In this document: positions 1 to 10,400 of the stretch, in pieces
Layout: every line of letters starts with the position of its first letter
How positions within the stretch are numbered: position 1 is the first letter of the stretch
Assembly (NCBI GenBank): GCA_007570785.1
Contig: ML664173.1
Coordinates: forward strand, 13,239,933 to 13,303,932
From: Antilocapra americana
Lineage: Eukaryota; Chordata; Mammalia; Artiodactyla; Antilocapridae
Direction: 5' to 3'
Length of the DNA: 64,000 nt
Notes under the pieces: model-generated
Seen by the model: only the letters and a program-made list of their open reading frames with translations
The model's database searches: none
Told to the model about the DNA's origin: nothing
Program-made: the position numbers and the translations under genes

Positions 1-374
1 AGTTCAGTACAAATCAGAACTTTGATTTTAAAAACTGTTTTAAAGATTGTGAAGGCGTATAAAAGGATTCTAATAAAGAAGAACAGTGAAGTAGGACACT
101 GCTACTTTTCACCAGGAAATGAATATCAGTAAATAAAGCAGCAATATCTAAAGCGCAATGGCATCAGAGCATAAAATACTGATACTGCAATAAATAAAAA
201 CATTCATCATATAGGACAATGGACTGTTAGTCTATTAATAACAATAGACTGTTATTGCAAGGTACCCTAGAAATAAAATTGAGTTTAATTGCCTCACTTT
301 ACAAATGCAAAGCCTGAAGCTCAAGAAGCTTAATAAATACTGTTAAGGCCAATTAAATTAAGTCCAGAAAATAA
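1..374. other. Upstream AT-rich sequence, nothing recognised
   Basis: No coding signal and no confidently named repeat. AT-rich with short A/T runs. Confidence 0.5.
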
Positions 375-605
375 TAATGGTTTTTTGAGTGCTTACTCTA
401 TCCTGGACAGTGTTCTAAGCACTTTACATGATTAACTGATGAGTTTATTTAATTATCCCAAAAGCTTTATGAAAATAGGTTTTACTTAACTTTCTCTCTC
501 TCTTTTTTTTTGGTCCAGCAAGAAACTTAGAACTTAAATAACCTGCCCTAATTTACAGGTGGTAAATTAGGATGCTAGGATGGGAACTCAGGAAAGCTGA
601 CTCAA
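375..605 (-). repeat. MIR SINE remnant
   Basis: Shows the reversed MIR pattern: GTGCTTACT...CTAAGCACTTTACATG, followed by CTTAGAACTTAAATAACCTGCCC and a GGAACTCAGG-type core. Old and diverged; edges are approximate. Confidence 0.6.
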
Positions 606-905
606 GAATCTGTGTGTTTAGCAGCTCCATCCTACTACCTCCCAAGTTGTCACTTGTGGCTACAGGGCCACAGCTGGTTAGAAATCAAATTAGGACCAAG
701 ATTCTCTGAGGATAAATTCCTCCCTCCATCTGGAACACCAAGAGTGGGCTGAATTGATTGTTTCTCGTAATCTGGGGCATCACCAATTCTAGCCTGTGCT
801 GGGCAGTCTCTTATGAGCAGGCAGCTGCTAATTACCTGTGATAATGAGGGAAGAAGGCTACCAAGAAGATCCAGCAGAGCTGAACCCAAGCCCCTACTTG
901 GCTTT

Positions 906-1237
906 AGAGTGTGTGCTTAGTCGCTCAGTCATGCCCCAACTTTTTGTTACCCCGTGGACTGTAGCCCACCAGGTTCCTCTGTCCACGGGGATTCTCTAGG
1001 CAGGAATCCTGGAGTGGGTTGCCATGCCCTCCTCCAGAGGATCTTCCCAACCCAGGGATCGAGTCCAGGCCTCCCACATTGCGGGTGGATTTTTTACCAT
1101 CTGAGTCACCAGGGAAGCCCAACAATACTGGAGTGGGCAGACTGTTCCTTCTCTAGGGGATCTTCCTGACCCAGGAATCAAACCCGGGTCTGCTGCATTG
1201 CAGGCCAGTTCCCCAGCTGAGCTACCAGGGAAGCCCC
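906..1237 (-). repeat. Bov-tA SINE, dimeric, reversed
   Basis: Begins with GCTTAGTCGCTCAGTCATG, typical of a reversed ruminant Bov-tA. A complete head at 906-1120 ends in CACCAGGGAAGCCC, and a second, partial head at 1124-1237 ends in TACCAGGGAAGCCCC. Confidence 0.9.
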
Positions 1238-1401
1238 TTAGGGTATAATATTGCACTACTTTTGCAATAGGTTTGCCTTCTTCATTATGTTTTACTAAGA
1301 TTGGTGTTAAAGTCATTTGCTATTCCCTATATTCCCCATGGACAGCAAGAGACCACAAATGATAGAAATGCTTCACACGGACAGCCTCTGTGAAAAATGA
1401 G

Positions 1402-1638
1402 AGTACATGCTCAGTTGTGGCTATCTCTTTGTGACCCCATGGACTGTAGCCCGTCAGGCTCCTCTGTCCATGGAATTTCCCAGGCAAGTATACCAGAGTG
1501 GGTTGTCATTTCCTTCTCCAGGGGATCTCCCTGTGGGTTGTCATTTCCTTCTCCTGGAGATCTTCCTCGCCCAGGGATCTAACCCAAGTCTCCTGCATTA
1601 CAGGCAAATTCTTTACAGCTGAGCCACCAGGGAAGCCT
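1402..1638 (-). repeat. Bov-tA SINE, reversed, with internal 35-base duplication
   Basis: Runs from ATGCTCAGTTGTGGC to GAGCCACCAGGGAAGCC. The segment starting GTGGGTTGTCATTTCCTTCT is present twice, at 1498-1532 and 1533-1567. Confidence 0.88.
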
Positions 1639-2279
1639 GTGAAAAAAATGAGAAAATTGTAAAAGGTCTTTTCCACCCTTTCCTTTCAATCCTACATCCC
1701 AGATCTTGGTCTATATCTTACTGATTTCCCATGTTAATTATTTTAACCTTTTCCTCAGGGGCCTCCTTTGTATTTCATCGCCATAGAAACCCATTCTGCC
1801 TTGAGAATCATCTTTAGTGACAGTTGCTAAACTCTTTCTTCTGCTCCAAATTATCTGCTGAGTTAAATCTAAGGTTATTGATCTTGGCTTCGGGACTTTC
1901 TCTAATTTGCTCCTCTTTTATTCTCTTTTTAGAAATAATACATTCCTGGAGCAGAGGTTAAAGCAGATCACTGTCAGTGAAAATATTAACTGAAATAGCT
2001 AATATATTTACATAGTACTTTAGATTTGAGTAAAACATATTCACCTACATTACCTCAATCCCTCTATGATAGATACATAAAGCAGGTGACATGATCAGCA
2101 TTTTAAATTTGATACTAAAACATACTTAAAGGATTTAAGTATCTTGACCATGATAACATAGCTTACAGGTGAAGCTATAGCTTGAATTTATATTTTCAGA
2201 CTCCAGGTCATGCTTGGTACATTATACAGTATGATCAAAGATCCAGCATTTATCAAAATATTTTTTTCTTTTGGCTTAT

Positions 2280-2912
2280 ATCTTGTGGCAGATAGAATTC
2301 TAAGATCTCTCCTAAGATCCTTTCCCCAGCCCTGCTCCTTGTATACACCCTGAAATAACCATGGAGCTGTGAATATGATGAGACATCAGTCCTGTAATTG
2401 TGTTATGTTACAAGTTGATTTTAAAATAAGAAGATTGTCTGAATGGGCCTGACCTAATCCATGAGCCCTATAAAAACAAAAGAGTTTTCTCTGGCCGATA
2501 GCAGAAGAGAAAATCAGAGAGATATGCTGTATCTGGCCTGAAGAAAGCAAACAGCCATCCTGTGAACTGACCAAGGGGTCATGTGGGAAGGACGTGAGGG
2601 TGGCCTGTAGGAAGTGAGGGTGGTCCTCCTCAATGGTACACAATGAAACAGGGACCTCGGTCCGGCAACCGCAACAACTAGAATGAGCTTGGAAATGGAT
2701 TTTTCTTCAGAGCCTCAGCCTGATGAGGATCCAGCCCAACACTGTGATTTCAGCTTTATGATACTCTGAGCAGAGAACCCATGCATGCTCTGCCAGCCTT
2801 CTGACCTAAGAGATGTGAGTTCAGAGTGCTGTTTCAACCTTAGTGCTGTTTCAAGCCACTAAGTTTGTGACAATGTGTTATACAGCAACAGAAAACAAAT
2901 ACATCTAATAGT
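2280..2912 (+). mobile_element. MLT1-type (MaLR) solo LTR remnant
   Basis: Opens with the AGAATTCTAAGAT pattern and closes with TTTCAAGCCACTAAGTTTGTGACAA...AACAGAAAACAAATACA, the usual MLT1 ends. Non-coding and heavily diverged. An old LTR of an endogenous retrovirus-like family; no internal genes are present. Confidence 0.65.
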
Positions 2913-2914
2913 CC

Positions 2915-3120
2915 CTGTGTTGTTGTTTAGCTGCTAAGTTGCGTCTGACTTTTTTGTGACCCCCATGGGCTTTAGCCCGCCAAGTTCCTCTGTCCATAGG
3001 ATTTCCCAGACAAGAATACTGGAATAGGTTGCCATTTCCTCTCCAGAGGAATCTTCCCAACCCAGGGGTCAAACCCACATCTCCTGCATTGGCAGGCCGG
3101 TTCTTTACCACGGAGCCCTT
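2915..3120 (-). repeat. Bov-tA SINE, reversed
   Basis: Carries TTTAGCTGCTAAGTTGCGTCTGAC at one end and the reversed tRNA-like head at the other, inserted directly after the LTR. Confidence 0.85.
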
Positions 3121-3289
3121 ACCCTTCTTAAAAAACACACGTTTTATGAAACTACTTCTATGGCCCTAGGAACCCAAGATGTGCTCTGATTCTCAGCAAG
3201 TATAAAGCAAATGTTGCTGATGCTGAATGAGGCTAAGGAGGCCCTTCTCACAGTACAGTGGTAAGAACTAGACCAGGCATTTTTTTTAA

Positions 3290-3920
3290 ATTGTCTTACA
3301 GTAAAACTGATTTTTTTTTTTTTTTGGTGTACAGTTCTATAAATGTTAGCACATGCATTGTTGTGTATAATCACCATTACAATCAGGATATAGAACAATT
3401 CCATCACTCCTAACGTTGCTTTGCAGTGGTCATGTGTTTCCCCTACCCCTAATCCCTGGCAACCATTGATCTGTACTGTCACTATTATTTTCTCTTTTCA
3501 AGAATGTCATAAATAGGGACTTCCCAGGTGGTCCACTAGTTGAGAGTCCACCTGCCAATCAAGGGACATGGGTTAGACCCCTGGACCGAAAAGACCCCAC
3601 ATGCTGTGGAGCAACTAAACCCACGGCACCACAACTGCTGAAGCCCGAGCGTCCAGAGCCCACACTCCGCAGCAAGGGAAGCCAGCAGAGTGAGCAGCCT
3701 GAGCACAGCAACAGAGAAAAGGCCGTGCCTGCCACAGCTGCAGAAAGCCTGCACACAGCAACAAAGACCCAGGGCAGCCAAAACTAATAAATTACAAATG
3801 AACAAAAGATTTTTAAAAAAGAATGTCATAAATAAAATCACGTAATCTTTTGAGACTGGCTTCTTTCACTCATCACCATGCCTTTGAGATTCATCTAAGT
3901 TGTTGTATATACTAGGTCTC
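3290..3920 (-). mobile_element. L1 3'-end fragment, split by an Art2A SINE
   Basis: The text around 3330-3480 (GTGTACAGTTCTATAAATG, CCCTGGCAACCATTGATCTG) and 3835-3920 (GAGACTGGCTTCTTTCACTC, TTTGAGATTCATCTAAGTTG) belongs to one reversed L1 3' region. The SINE at 3516-3819 interrupts it. Confidence 0.7.
3516..3819 (+). repeat. Art2A/CHR-type SINE with clear target-site duplication
   Basis: Starts GGGACTTCCCAGGTGGTCCA and contains the extended GC-rich body (GAGCAACTAAACCCACGGCAC). It is flanked by the 15-base direct repeat AGAATGTCATAAATA at 3501-3515 and 3820-3834, showing insertion into an older L1. Confidence 0.92.
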
Positions 3921-4019
3921 TGAAATGACATATTTTTAAATCTCTCTATCTAAAAGTTTAAAAACTACAGAAAAGTACCGAGAATCAACAGATGTTGACA
4001 CTAAAAGGGATGTTTGATA

Positions 4020-4140
4020 TTACCTAGGCCCCCATGCTGGCCTTTTACAGATAAGAAATCTGAAATCCAGCGAGGGTTGAGGACTTGCCCAAAATTGTAT
4101 GGGCACAAGTGAATGGTGAGAGAGATTCAATCTCCCTAGA
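4020..4140 (-). repeat. MIR SINE fragment
   Basis: A reversed MIR core, CTTTTACAGATAAGAAATCTGAAATCCAG...GACTTGCCCAAAATTG, is recognisable. Confidence 0.6.
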
Positions 4141-4501
4141 AGTCACATAACCCATTGAAATTTATGAAATGTGGTAAATATTAAGCCTAGGGGAAGAACA
4201 AGAATTATGAGAGCACAGAAAATAACCATTGTATAAATTCCTTTTTGTTGCAAATGATCATGAACTTAAACTAGTTGAAAGCAACAAAATAATTTATTGG
4301 CTCACTTGGTTAAAAAAAATTCAAGGTGGTGTAGTCTTCAGGCACTGCTGTATCCAAGAACTCCCATGATGTTGTCAGAGGTCTCAACTCCATCAACCTC
4401 TTACTTTCCCTCTCTTTATCCTCCGGTCTCTCTATTTTGCATAGTGGCTTCATTCTTCCCTGCCACAGGCTCTTGCCTTATGCCAGGAAAGATGCCGTGT
4501 G

Positions 4502-4707
4502 TGCATGTATGCTCAGTCGTCTCCGACTCTTTACAACCCCATGGGCTACAGCCCGCTAGGCTCCTCTGTCCATGGGATTTCCTAGGCAAGAATACTGGAG
4601 TGGATTGCCAGTTCCTTCTCCAGGGGATTTTCCAGACCCAGGGATGGAACCTGTATCTCCTGCATCGGCAGGTGGATTCTTTACCACTGAGCCTCCTGGG
4701 AAGCCCC
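4502..4707 (-). repeat. Bov-tA SINE, reversed
   Basis: Runs from TATGCTCAGTCGTCTCCGAC to ACTGAGCCTCCTGGGAAGCC. The open frames on both strands are SINE artefacts. Confidence 0.9.
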
Positions 4708-4769
4708 CAGGAAAGATAGATACTGGTAACTCAGGCCTACACCCGTATAGCATCTGATCCAAATGAAAG

Positions 4770-5420
4770 ACATATGCTTTCTCTCCTAACTCCATTGATC
4801 AAACCTCTGCCAATTCTGTTTCCTTTACTGATTCCTCTCATATCCCCAACTTCTAAACTCCAAAAGTCTGTCCTTGGACCACTTCTCTTCTGCACCTACA
4901 CTCACTCCATTAGTAATATCTCATCTGGTATCATGAATGTAAATACTACCTCTCTCCAAAGGTCTCCAGCCTTGATCATTACCCCCACACTAAAAACTTG
5001 TCTATCAACTGCCTACTTTATACCTTACTTGGATATCTAACAAGCATTTCAAATGTAACACAGTCAAAGCCCAATTCTGATCTTCCCCCACAGATGTGGC
5101 CCTCTCTGTTTTCCCATCTCAGTAAATGGCAACTCAATCCTAGTTGGTGTCATCCTTGATTACTCTCTTTCATACCTCACATAATTCCATCATCAAAATT
5201 TGTTGCTTATACCTTCAAAACAGATCCTGATTCCAACTTCGCCTTATCATATCCACTACTAACTCCCTGCCTAAGCCATCAGCATCTCTCCCCAAATTAT
5301 CTTAAAAGTTATGCACCAGTCTCCCGATTTCCTTCCTTGCCTCTTGGAATCCATTTTTAATATAGTAGCCATAATGATCTTCTTAAAACATAAGTCATAT
5401 CAAGTTTATGTGCTGCAAAG
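4770..5420 (+). mobile_element. L2 LINE 3'-region remnant
   Basis: Follows the L2 order: CTCCAAAAGTCTGTCCTTGG, the CTCCTAACTCC-type blocks, AAGCCATCAGCATCTCTCC, and CATAATGATCTTCTTAAAACATAAGTCA near the end. Old and diverged. Confidence 0.6.
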
Positions 5421-5479
5421 GAGTGATTGCCAAGATACATAAACAAGTGGAAAATGCAAAGTGAAGAAACATGTCTAGG

Positions 5480-5685
5480 TGTTCTGCTCACTCAGTCATG
5501 TCTAACTCTTTGCAACCCCATGGATCGTAGTCCATGGAATTCTCTGGACTGTATTTATCTGTAAACTATATAGACCCAGGGACTATACAGTTCATGGAAT
5601 TCTCCAGGCCAGAATACTGCAGTGGGTAGCCTTTTCCATCTCCAGGAGATCTTCCCAACCCAGGGATTGAACCCAGATCTCCCCC
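5480..5685 (-). repeat. Bov-tA SINE, reversed and disrupted
   Basis: Contains ACTCAGTCATGTCTAACTC and GATCTTCCCAACCCAGGGAT. The central part carries an insertion around 5535-5600, with the GGAATTCTC block occurring twice. Confidence 0.8.
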
Positions 5686-5895
5686 AGATCTTCCTTTTAT
5701 TTAACTTGTCAACTCCTTTATCTAACCCGTCAATCCCTTCATTTAATGTTGTTGCCCCCATTTGGGAATGTCACCTCCATTTTGGAATGCAAATGTCTTC
5801 TACTTTTGGGACCACAACAAAGGAAATTAGATTACATGGGGAGTAAAATAAAGTGTACAACTTAATACTATTAATATGATTATTGCAAATAATAC

Positions 5896-7186
5896 TGCAC
5901 AATTTCACACATCTCACATGCTAGAAAAGTAATGCTCAAAACTCTCCAAGCCAGGCTTCAACAGTATGAGAACCAAGAACTTCCAGATGTTCAAGCTGGA
6001 TTTAAGAAAGGCAGAGGCACCAGAGATCAAATTGCCAACATCCACTGCATCATCAAAAAAGCAAGAGAGTTCCAGATAAACATCTATTTCTGCTTTATTG
6101 ACTATGCCAAAGCCTTTGACTGTGTGGATCACAACAAACTGTGGAAAATTCTTCGAGGGATGGGAACACCAGACCACCTTACCTGCCTTCTGAGAAATCT
6201 GTGTGTAGGTCAAGAAGCAACATGGACATGTTAGAACTGGACATGGAACAACAGGCTGGCTCCAAATAGGAAAAGGAGTACATTGAGGCTGTATATTGTC
6301 ACCCTGCTTATTTAACTTATATGCAGAGTACATCATGTGAAATGCTGGGCTGGATGAAGCACGAGCTGGAATCAAGATTGCCGGGAGAAATATCAATAAC
6401 CTCAGATATGCAAATGACACCACACTTAGGACAGAAAGTGAAGTGGAACTAAAGAGCCTCTTGATGAAAGTGAAAGAGGAGAGTGAAAAAGTTGGCTTAA
6501 AACTTAACATGCAGAAAACTAAGATCATGGCACCCAGCCCCATCACTTCATGGCAAATAGATGGGGAAACAATGCAAACAGCGACAGACTTTATTTTCTT
6601 GGGCTCCAAAATCACTGCAGATGGTGACTGCAGCCATAAAATTAAAAGATGCTTGCTCCCTGGAAGAAAAGCTGTGACCAACCAAGACAAGCATATTAAA
6701 AAGCAGAGAAATTACTTTGCTGAAAAACGTCCGTCTAGTCAAAGCTATGGTTTTTCCAGTAGTCATGTATGGATGTGAGAGTTGGACTATTAAGAAAGTA
6801 GAGCGCTGAAGAATTGATGCTTTGGGACTGTGGTGTTGGAGAAAACTCTTGAGAGTCCCTTGGACTGTAAAGAGATCAAACCAGTCAATTCTAAAGGAGA
6901 TCAGTCCTGAATATTCATTGGAAGGACTGATGCTGAGTCTGAAACTCCAATACTTTGGCCACCTGATGTGAAGAACTGACTCATTGGAAAAGACCCTGAT
7001 GCTGGGAAAGACTGAAGTTGGGAGGAGAAAGGGATAGGGAATGAGATGGTTGGATGGCATCACCGACTCGATGGACATGAGTTTGAGCAAGCTCTGAGAG
7101 TTGGTGATGGACAGGGAAGCTCGTTGTGCTGCAGTCCATGGGGTCGCAAAGAGTAGGACACGACTGAGCGACTGAACTGAACTGAA
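5896..7186 (+). mobile_element. BovB (RTE) LINE, 5'-truncated and inactive
   Basis: A nearly continuous copy of the BovB 3' half. The reverse-transcriptase segment reads N-I-Y-F-C-F-I-D-Y-A-K-A-F-D-C-V-D-H at about 6081-6134, but the frame is broken by a stop near 6232 and by later shifts. The end is the BovB tail of ACTGA units (7170-7185). The family is known to have entered ruminants by horizontal transfer from reptiles. The tail lies only about 290 bases before the SNW1 start codon. Confidence 0.93.
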
Positions 7187-7348
7187 AATAAAGCGACTTA
7201 AAACGCATCTCAGCTTCGTTAGTATCTTGCTTAGGGAACGCTCGATCATGCCATAGCGTAAGAGCGACGCATTTGCTTTTCCTTAACCGAAGCGTGTGTC
7301 CCAGAACTCCGGCTGAGACGGGACCCGAATTGTAGTCTCGCGCAAAGA

Positions 7349-7368
7349 ACTACAACCCCCAGAAGGCC
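7349..7368 (+). promoter_or_regulatory. ZNF143/Staf-type promoter element
   Basis: ACTACAACCCCCAGAAGGCC closely fits the ACTACAA-YYCCCAGAAKGC pattern bound by ZNF143. It lies about 110 bases before the SNW1 start codon. An inverted partial copy of the same pattern (GAATTGTAGT) precedes it at 7327-7336. Confidence 0.65.
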
Positions 7369-7477
7369 GTTCGGCTCGCGCGCCTGCGCACCGCGGGCCC
7401 CTTCCTTCCCACCGCTCTCCGCCCGGGAAAGGCCCGCCCCGCGGCGCTGTCGCTCGCGCTGGAAGAAGCGGAAGAAG

Positions 7478-7491
7478 ATGGCGCTCACCAG
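7478..7491 (+). CDS. SNW1: SNW1 coding exon 1
   Basis: Fourteen coding bases (M-A-L-T plus two bases of Ser5) end at the donor GTGGGT. The ATG has A at -3 and G at +4 (gaagATGG) and lies within AAGATGGCG, a YY1-type core. This exon is too short for any ORF search and is placed by joining it to exon 2. Confidence 0.96.
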
Positions 7492-10400
7492 GTGGGTTTG
7501 TTGATTCGGGTCCTCGATACGGAAGGGTCTGGGAGCACCCACCTCTTTCATTTCTCTGCCGACGCTCTCGGGGCGGCCGCCCGGCCCGGGCCACCGCGCA
7601 GCTGTAGGCCGAGGCACGGCGGGGCCCCCCTGCCGGCCGCCGGGACGCGGAGGCCTCGCCGGGGCTGGGGTCTCCTCAGCGGCTTCCCGGGTCGAGTGCG
7701 CCCCCTCGCTCGGGCCGACAGTCGCGGCGTGGCCGCTAGTCTCCGGCCTGAGAGACCGGGGCGTCGCGCGTGCTTTTCGCCTGAGCGTCTTGCGGGTGTG
7801 GAGGGCGCCGCCTCCGCCCGCGGCCGGGCGGGCGCGCCGGTGGTCTGCGGAGGGCAGCGGCTCCTCGGGGCGGCGTGAAGCGGGCGGGAGGCGGCGGCTG
7901 CCTGGCGGCTCGTTCGCCGAAGTCCTTTCTTCTGTTTCTGTCCGAAACGAGGACTCCTGGGGAAAAAAGGAGGGGAGGAGTAGGGAGGGAGCGGTCCTGA
8001 AGGGGATTTAACGTCTAAAGCCACGGTAGTGGCCGCTGCCCGCTAGTTCACGCCGCTGCCCCGCACTTTTAACTTTGGGCCTTTTTGGAATTTCTTCCCG
8101 TAGAAAGAACCGCGTAAGATCTTTGCGCTTCCCCGTTGCCTTGGCAACTGCAAGTGATTAAAGGGGTCCAGGCCTTTAAGGGAAAGATGCTTAAGGAAGA
8201 GATTCCAAGGAGTTACGTAACTCTGACTTTGCTGCCCCATCTAAGTAGAAAACTTTCCACGCAAACAAACTGCAACGGGAAAAGTTGAGCGCCAAAAAGG
8301 GTAAAGAAAGGAATCGCGTTAGGGCATCTACCTCAACTCCTCTGACGCTCTTCCTTCTCCTCGTTCGCGTTTGTCTTGGCTGATAACCGTTATGAACCCT
8401 AAAAATACTTGGAGAAGAGATGTATTTTGGGTGCCTTGCTCTGTCCTAGGGTTTGTGTGTATACAGAATGAAATCTGACAGTCTTTGGCAGCAGGGAAGA
8501 TTGGGGTACGAGGCCTACAGATATGAAACAAAGAATAATACAGAATGCATATTATGTAGTACTAGCCTGAAGTGCAAAAAAAATTAGATGGAATGTGCAG
8601 AATGAACTGGAGCGTTTTCTTTAGTAAGTGTTGCAGGCAGCAAACATTTCAGTGAGTGCCCTCCAGGTGGGAGACAGTGTGACAGAGACTAGTAGTGTTA
8701 TGAGGAAAGGCTTTGTGGAAAAGATGGAATTGAAAAGGACACAGAACAAAAATACCAGAGATCTTGTCGGTATTGGATGCTTAAAATTGCAGTAGCAGTG
8801 TGCAGCCATTAAATAGCTTGTCTTGGGGACTTACATAGCTTTCTGATTTTGCGGAGTTTTAGCTGATTTGGTTTCTATGGAGAGTCTCAAGTTTCCTGGT
8901 GAAGTGTTGTTGTCTCTAAGATCTCCCAGAGATTCTTAACAGCAGAGACTAGTTAGTAAAAAGGAAAAGATAGACCAAAATGTCTCCACAGTGGCTATAT
9001 TGACATTTTGGGCTGGATAATTCATTCTTGTATGGGGCTGTCCTGCCTATATTAAGATGTTCATGAGTATCTTTAGCTTGTACCCAGTAGATGCCAGTGG
9101 CATCCCCACCGCTTGTCCTTCCTTTACTTCATAAGTTATAACAAAATGTCTCCAGATGTTGTCAGATATCTGCATTGTAGTTATTTTGCTCCCAGTTGAG
9201 AAATACTGAGGTAGACTTTTGCTCACTTAAGCAGCCCATCCCTACCATAGGAAAGTACCTCATAAAATTGTCATCCTTTAAAGGAAACAGCAATATTAAG
9301 ACCCTCTGGAAGGCTAGGATGTGTTCTCATTATAATCCAGGCCAGATTACCTGTTTACTAGATTGTCCAAACTCTGCCTTGACAAGCTGCCTGCCTTTTG
9401 ATCATTTTAGTGATTGGTTATTCCAACAAAAGGTAAAAGAGAAATGAAACCTAAGTAAATATTTTGGCTTGTTTCTGACTTTGTATCCCTCTTATGTGTT
9501 TGTATACATGGTTTACTGAAAACAGCTATGATCCAAGCCCAAAATGTTTGGACTCCTTTCATCCATTCATTTGCTTAGTAAATTGCATGTGTTGGATCGC
9601 ATGGGTTGAAAGTCTACTGTGTGTCAGCTAGTGTTGCTATTGAGTCAGTCAGGGAATCTTCTTAGCCTCAGAGTTTACATTCTAGGGAAGACAGACTGTA
9701 GGAGTAAACAAATCAATAACACAATTTCAGGTAGTAAGTACTGGGAATGAAATAAAGGTATAGAGAGTGACGCAAAGAGCAGGGTGAAATGCTGTTTTGG
9801 TCAGGTAACAGCGTATAATTGAGCAGGGACAGAAATACTAAAAAGCAAGCACTAAAGAATCTGATGAAGAGTTTTCTTAATAAGTAAATAGAATACCTAT
9901 GGCAGTGGGAAGGCAAATGTAAAGATACAGAGATGGCTTGTTTAAAGAAAGGCAGTAAGTTTGTCGTGACTGAAAAATGATGAGTGCAAAGGGGAGAGTG
10001 AATTTATTTCTCTAGCCAACATTTAAGTAGGCCCTATTGTGAGCTACTTAGGCAGTGCCTTAAGAGTTAAGGATTAAAGAAACAGAGTGTGATTCCTGCC
10101 CTCAAGTTGCCCACAGTCGAATGAGAGAAAGATAAATCAATAGTGACTGCAGTACGGTAACACATGTTGTAGTAGTGGTGCGCAGAGCGTCTGGTGAGCA
10201 TAGGTGAAGAGCAGCTAACTCACACTGGGGGAATTGTGGAACAGCTCCAAACAATCAGATATTTGTGGAGCACACACTGAAGGGTAGCCAGACTCTGCGC
10301 CACGTTGTTCATGGGTGGTCTCATTTAATACAACAGCTCTGAGAGGTAGATAATCTTTTGGTCCATCATTACAAGTGAGAAAACTGAAGTTCAGAGAGGT

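Larger units (their letters stand above)
7250..8040 (+). promoter_or_regulatory. SNW1: CpG-island promoter of SNW1
   Basis: GC content and CpG density rise sharply just after the BovB tail and fall again by about 8040, enclosing exon 1 and the start of intron 1. No TATA box is seen, which suits a housekeeping promoter. Candidate sites are a ZNF143-type element at 7349-7368, an NRF1-like CGCCTGCGCA at 7381-7390, and a YY1-type core on the start codon. Long open frames here are a side effect of high GC. Confidence 0.85.

Noticed and set aside
906..1638. CRISPR-like array of similar units
   Set aside because: The similar units are scattered SINEs in a mammalian genome, with no regular spacing.
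3536..3841. 101-codon minus-strand frame
   Set aside because: Reverse reading of an Art2A SINE with clear target-site duplications.
5932..6234. Reverse-transcriptase-like protein as a working gene
   Set aside because: It is a BovB LINE remnant with stop codons and shifts downstream and no 5' half.
5914..6690. 258-codon minus-strand frame, the longest in the window
   Set aside because: It is the antisense shadow of the BovB copy and has no known product.
7548..8024. Open frames of 158 and 128 codons on both strands of the SNW1 CpG island
   Set aside because: GC-rich DNA has few stop codons; the frames are low-complexity (Arg, Pro, Gly, Ala), lie in intron 1 and resemble no protein.
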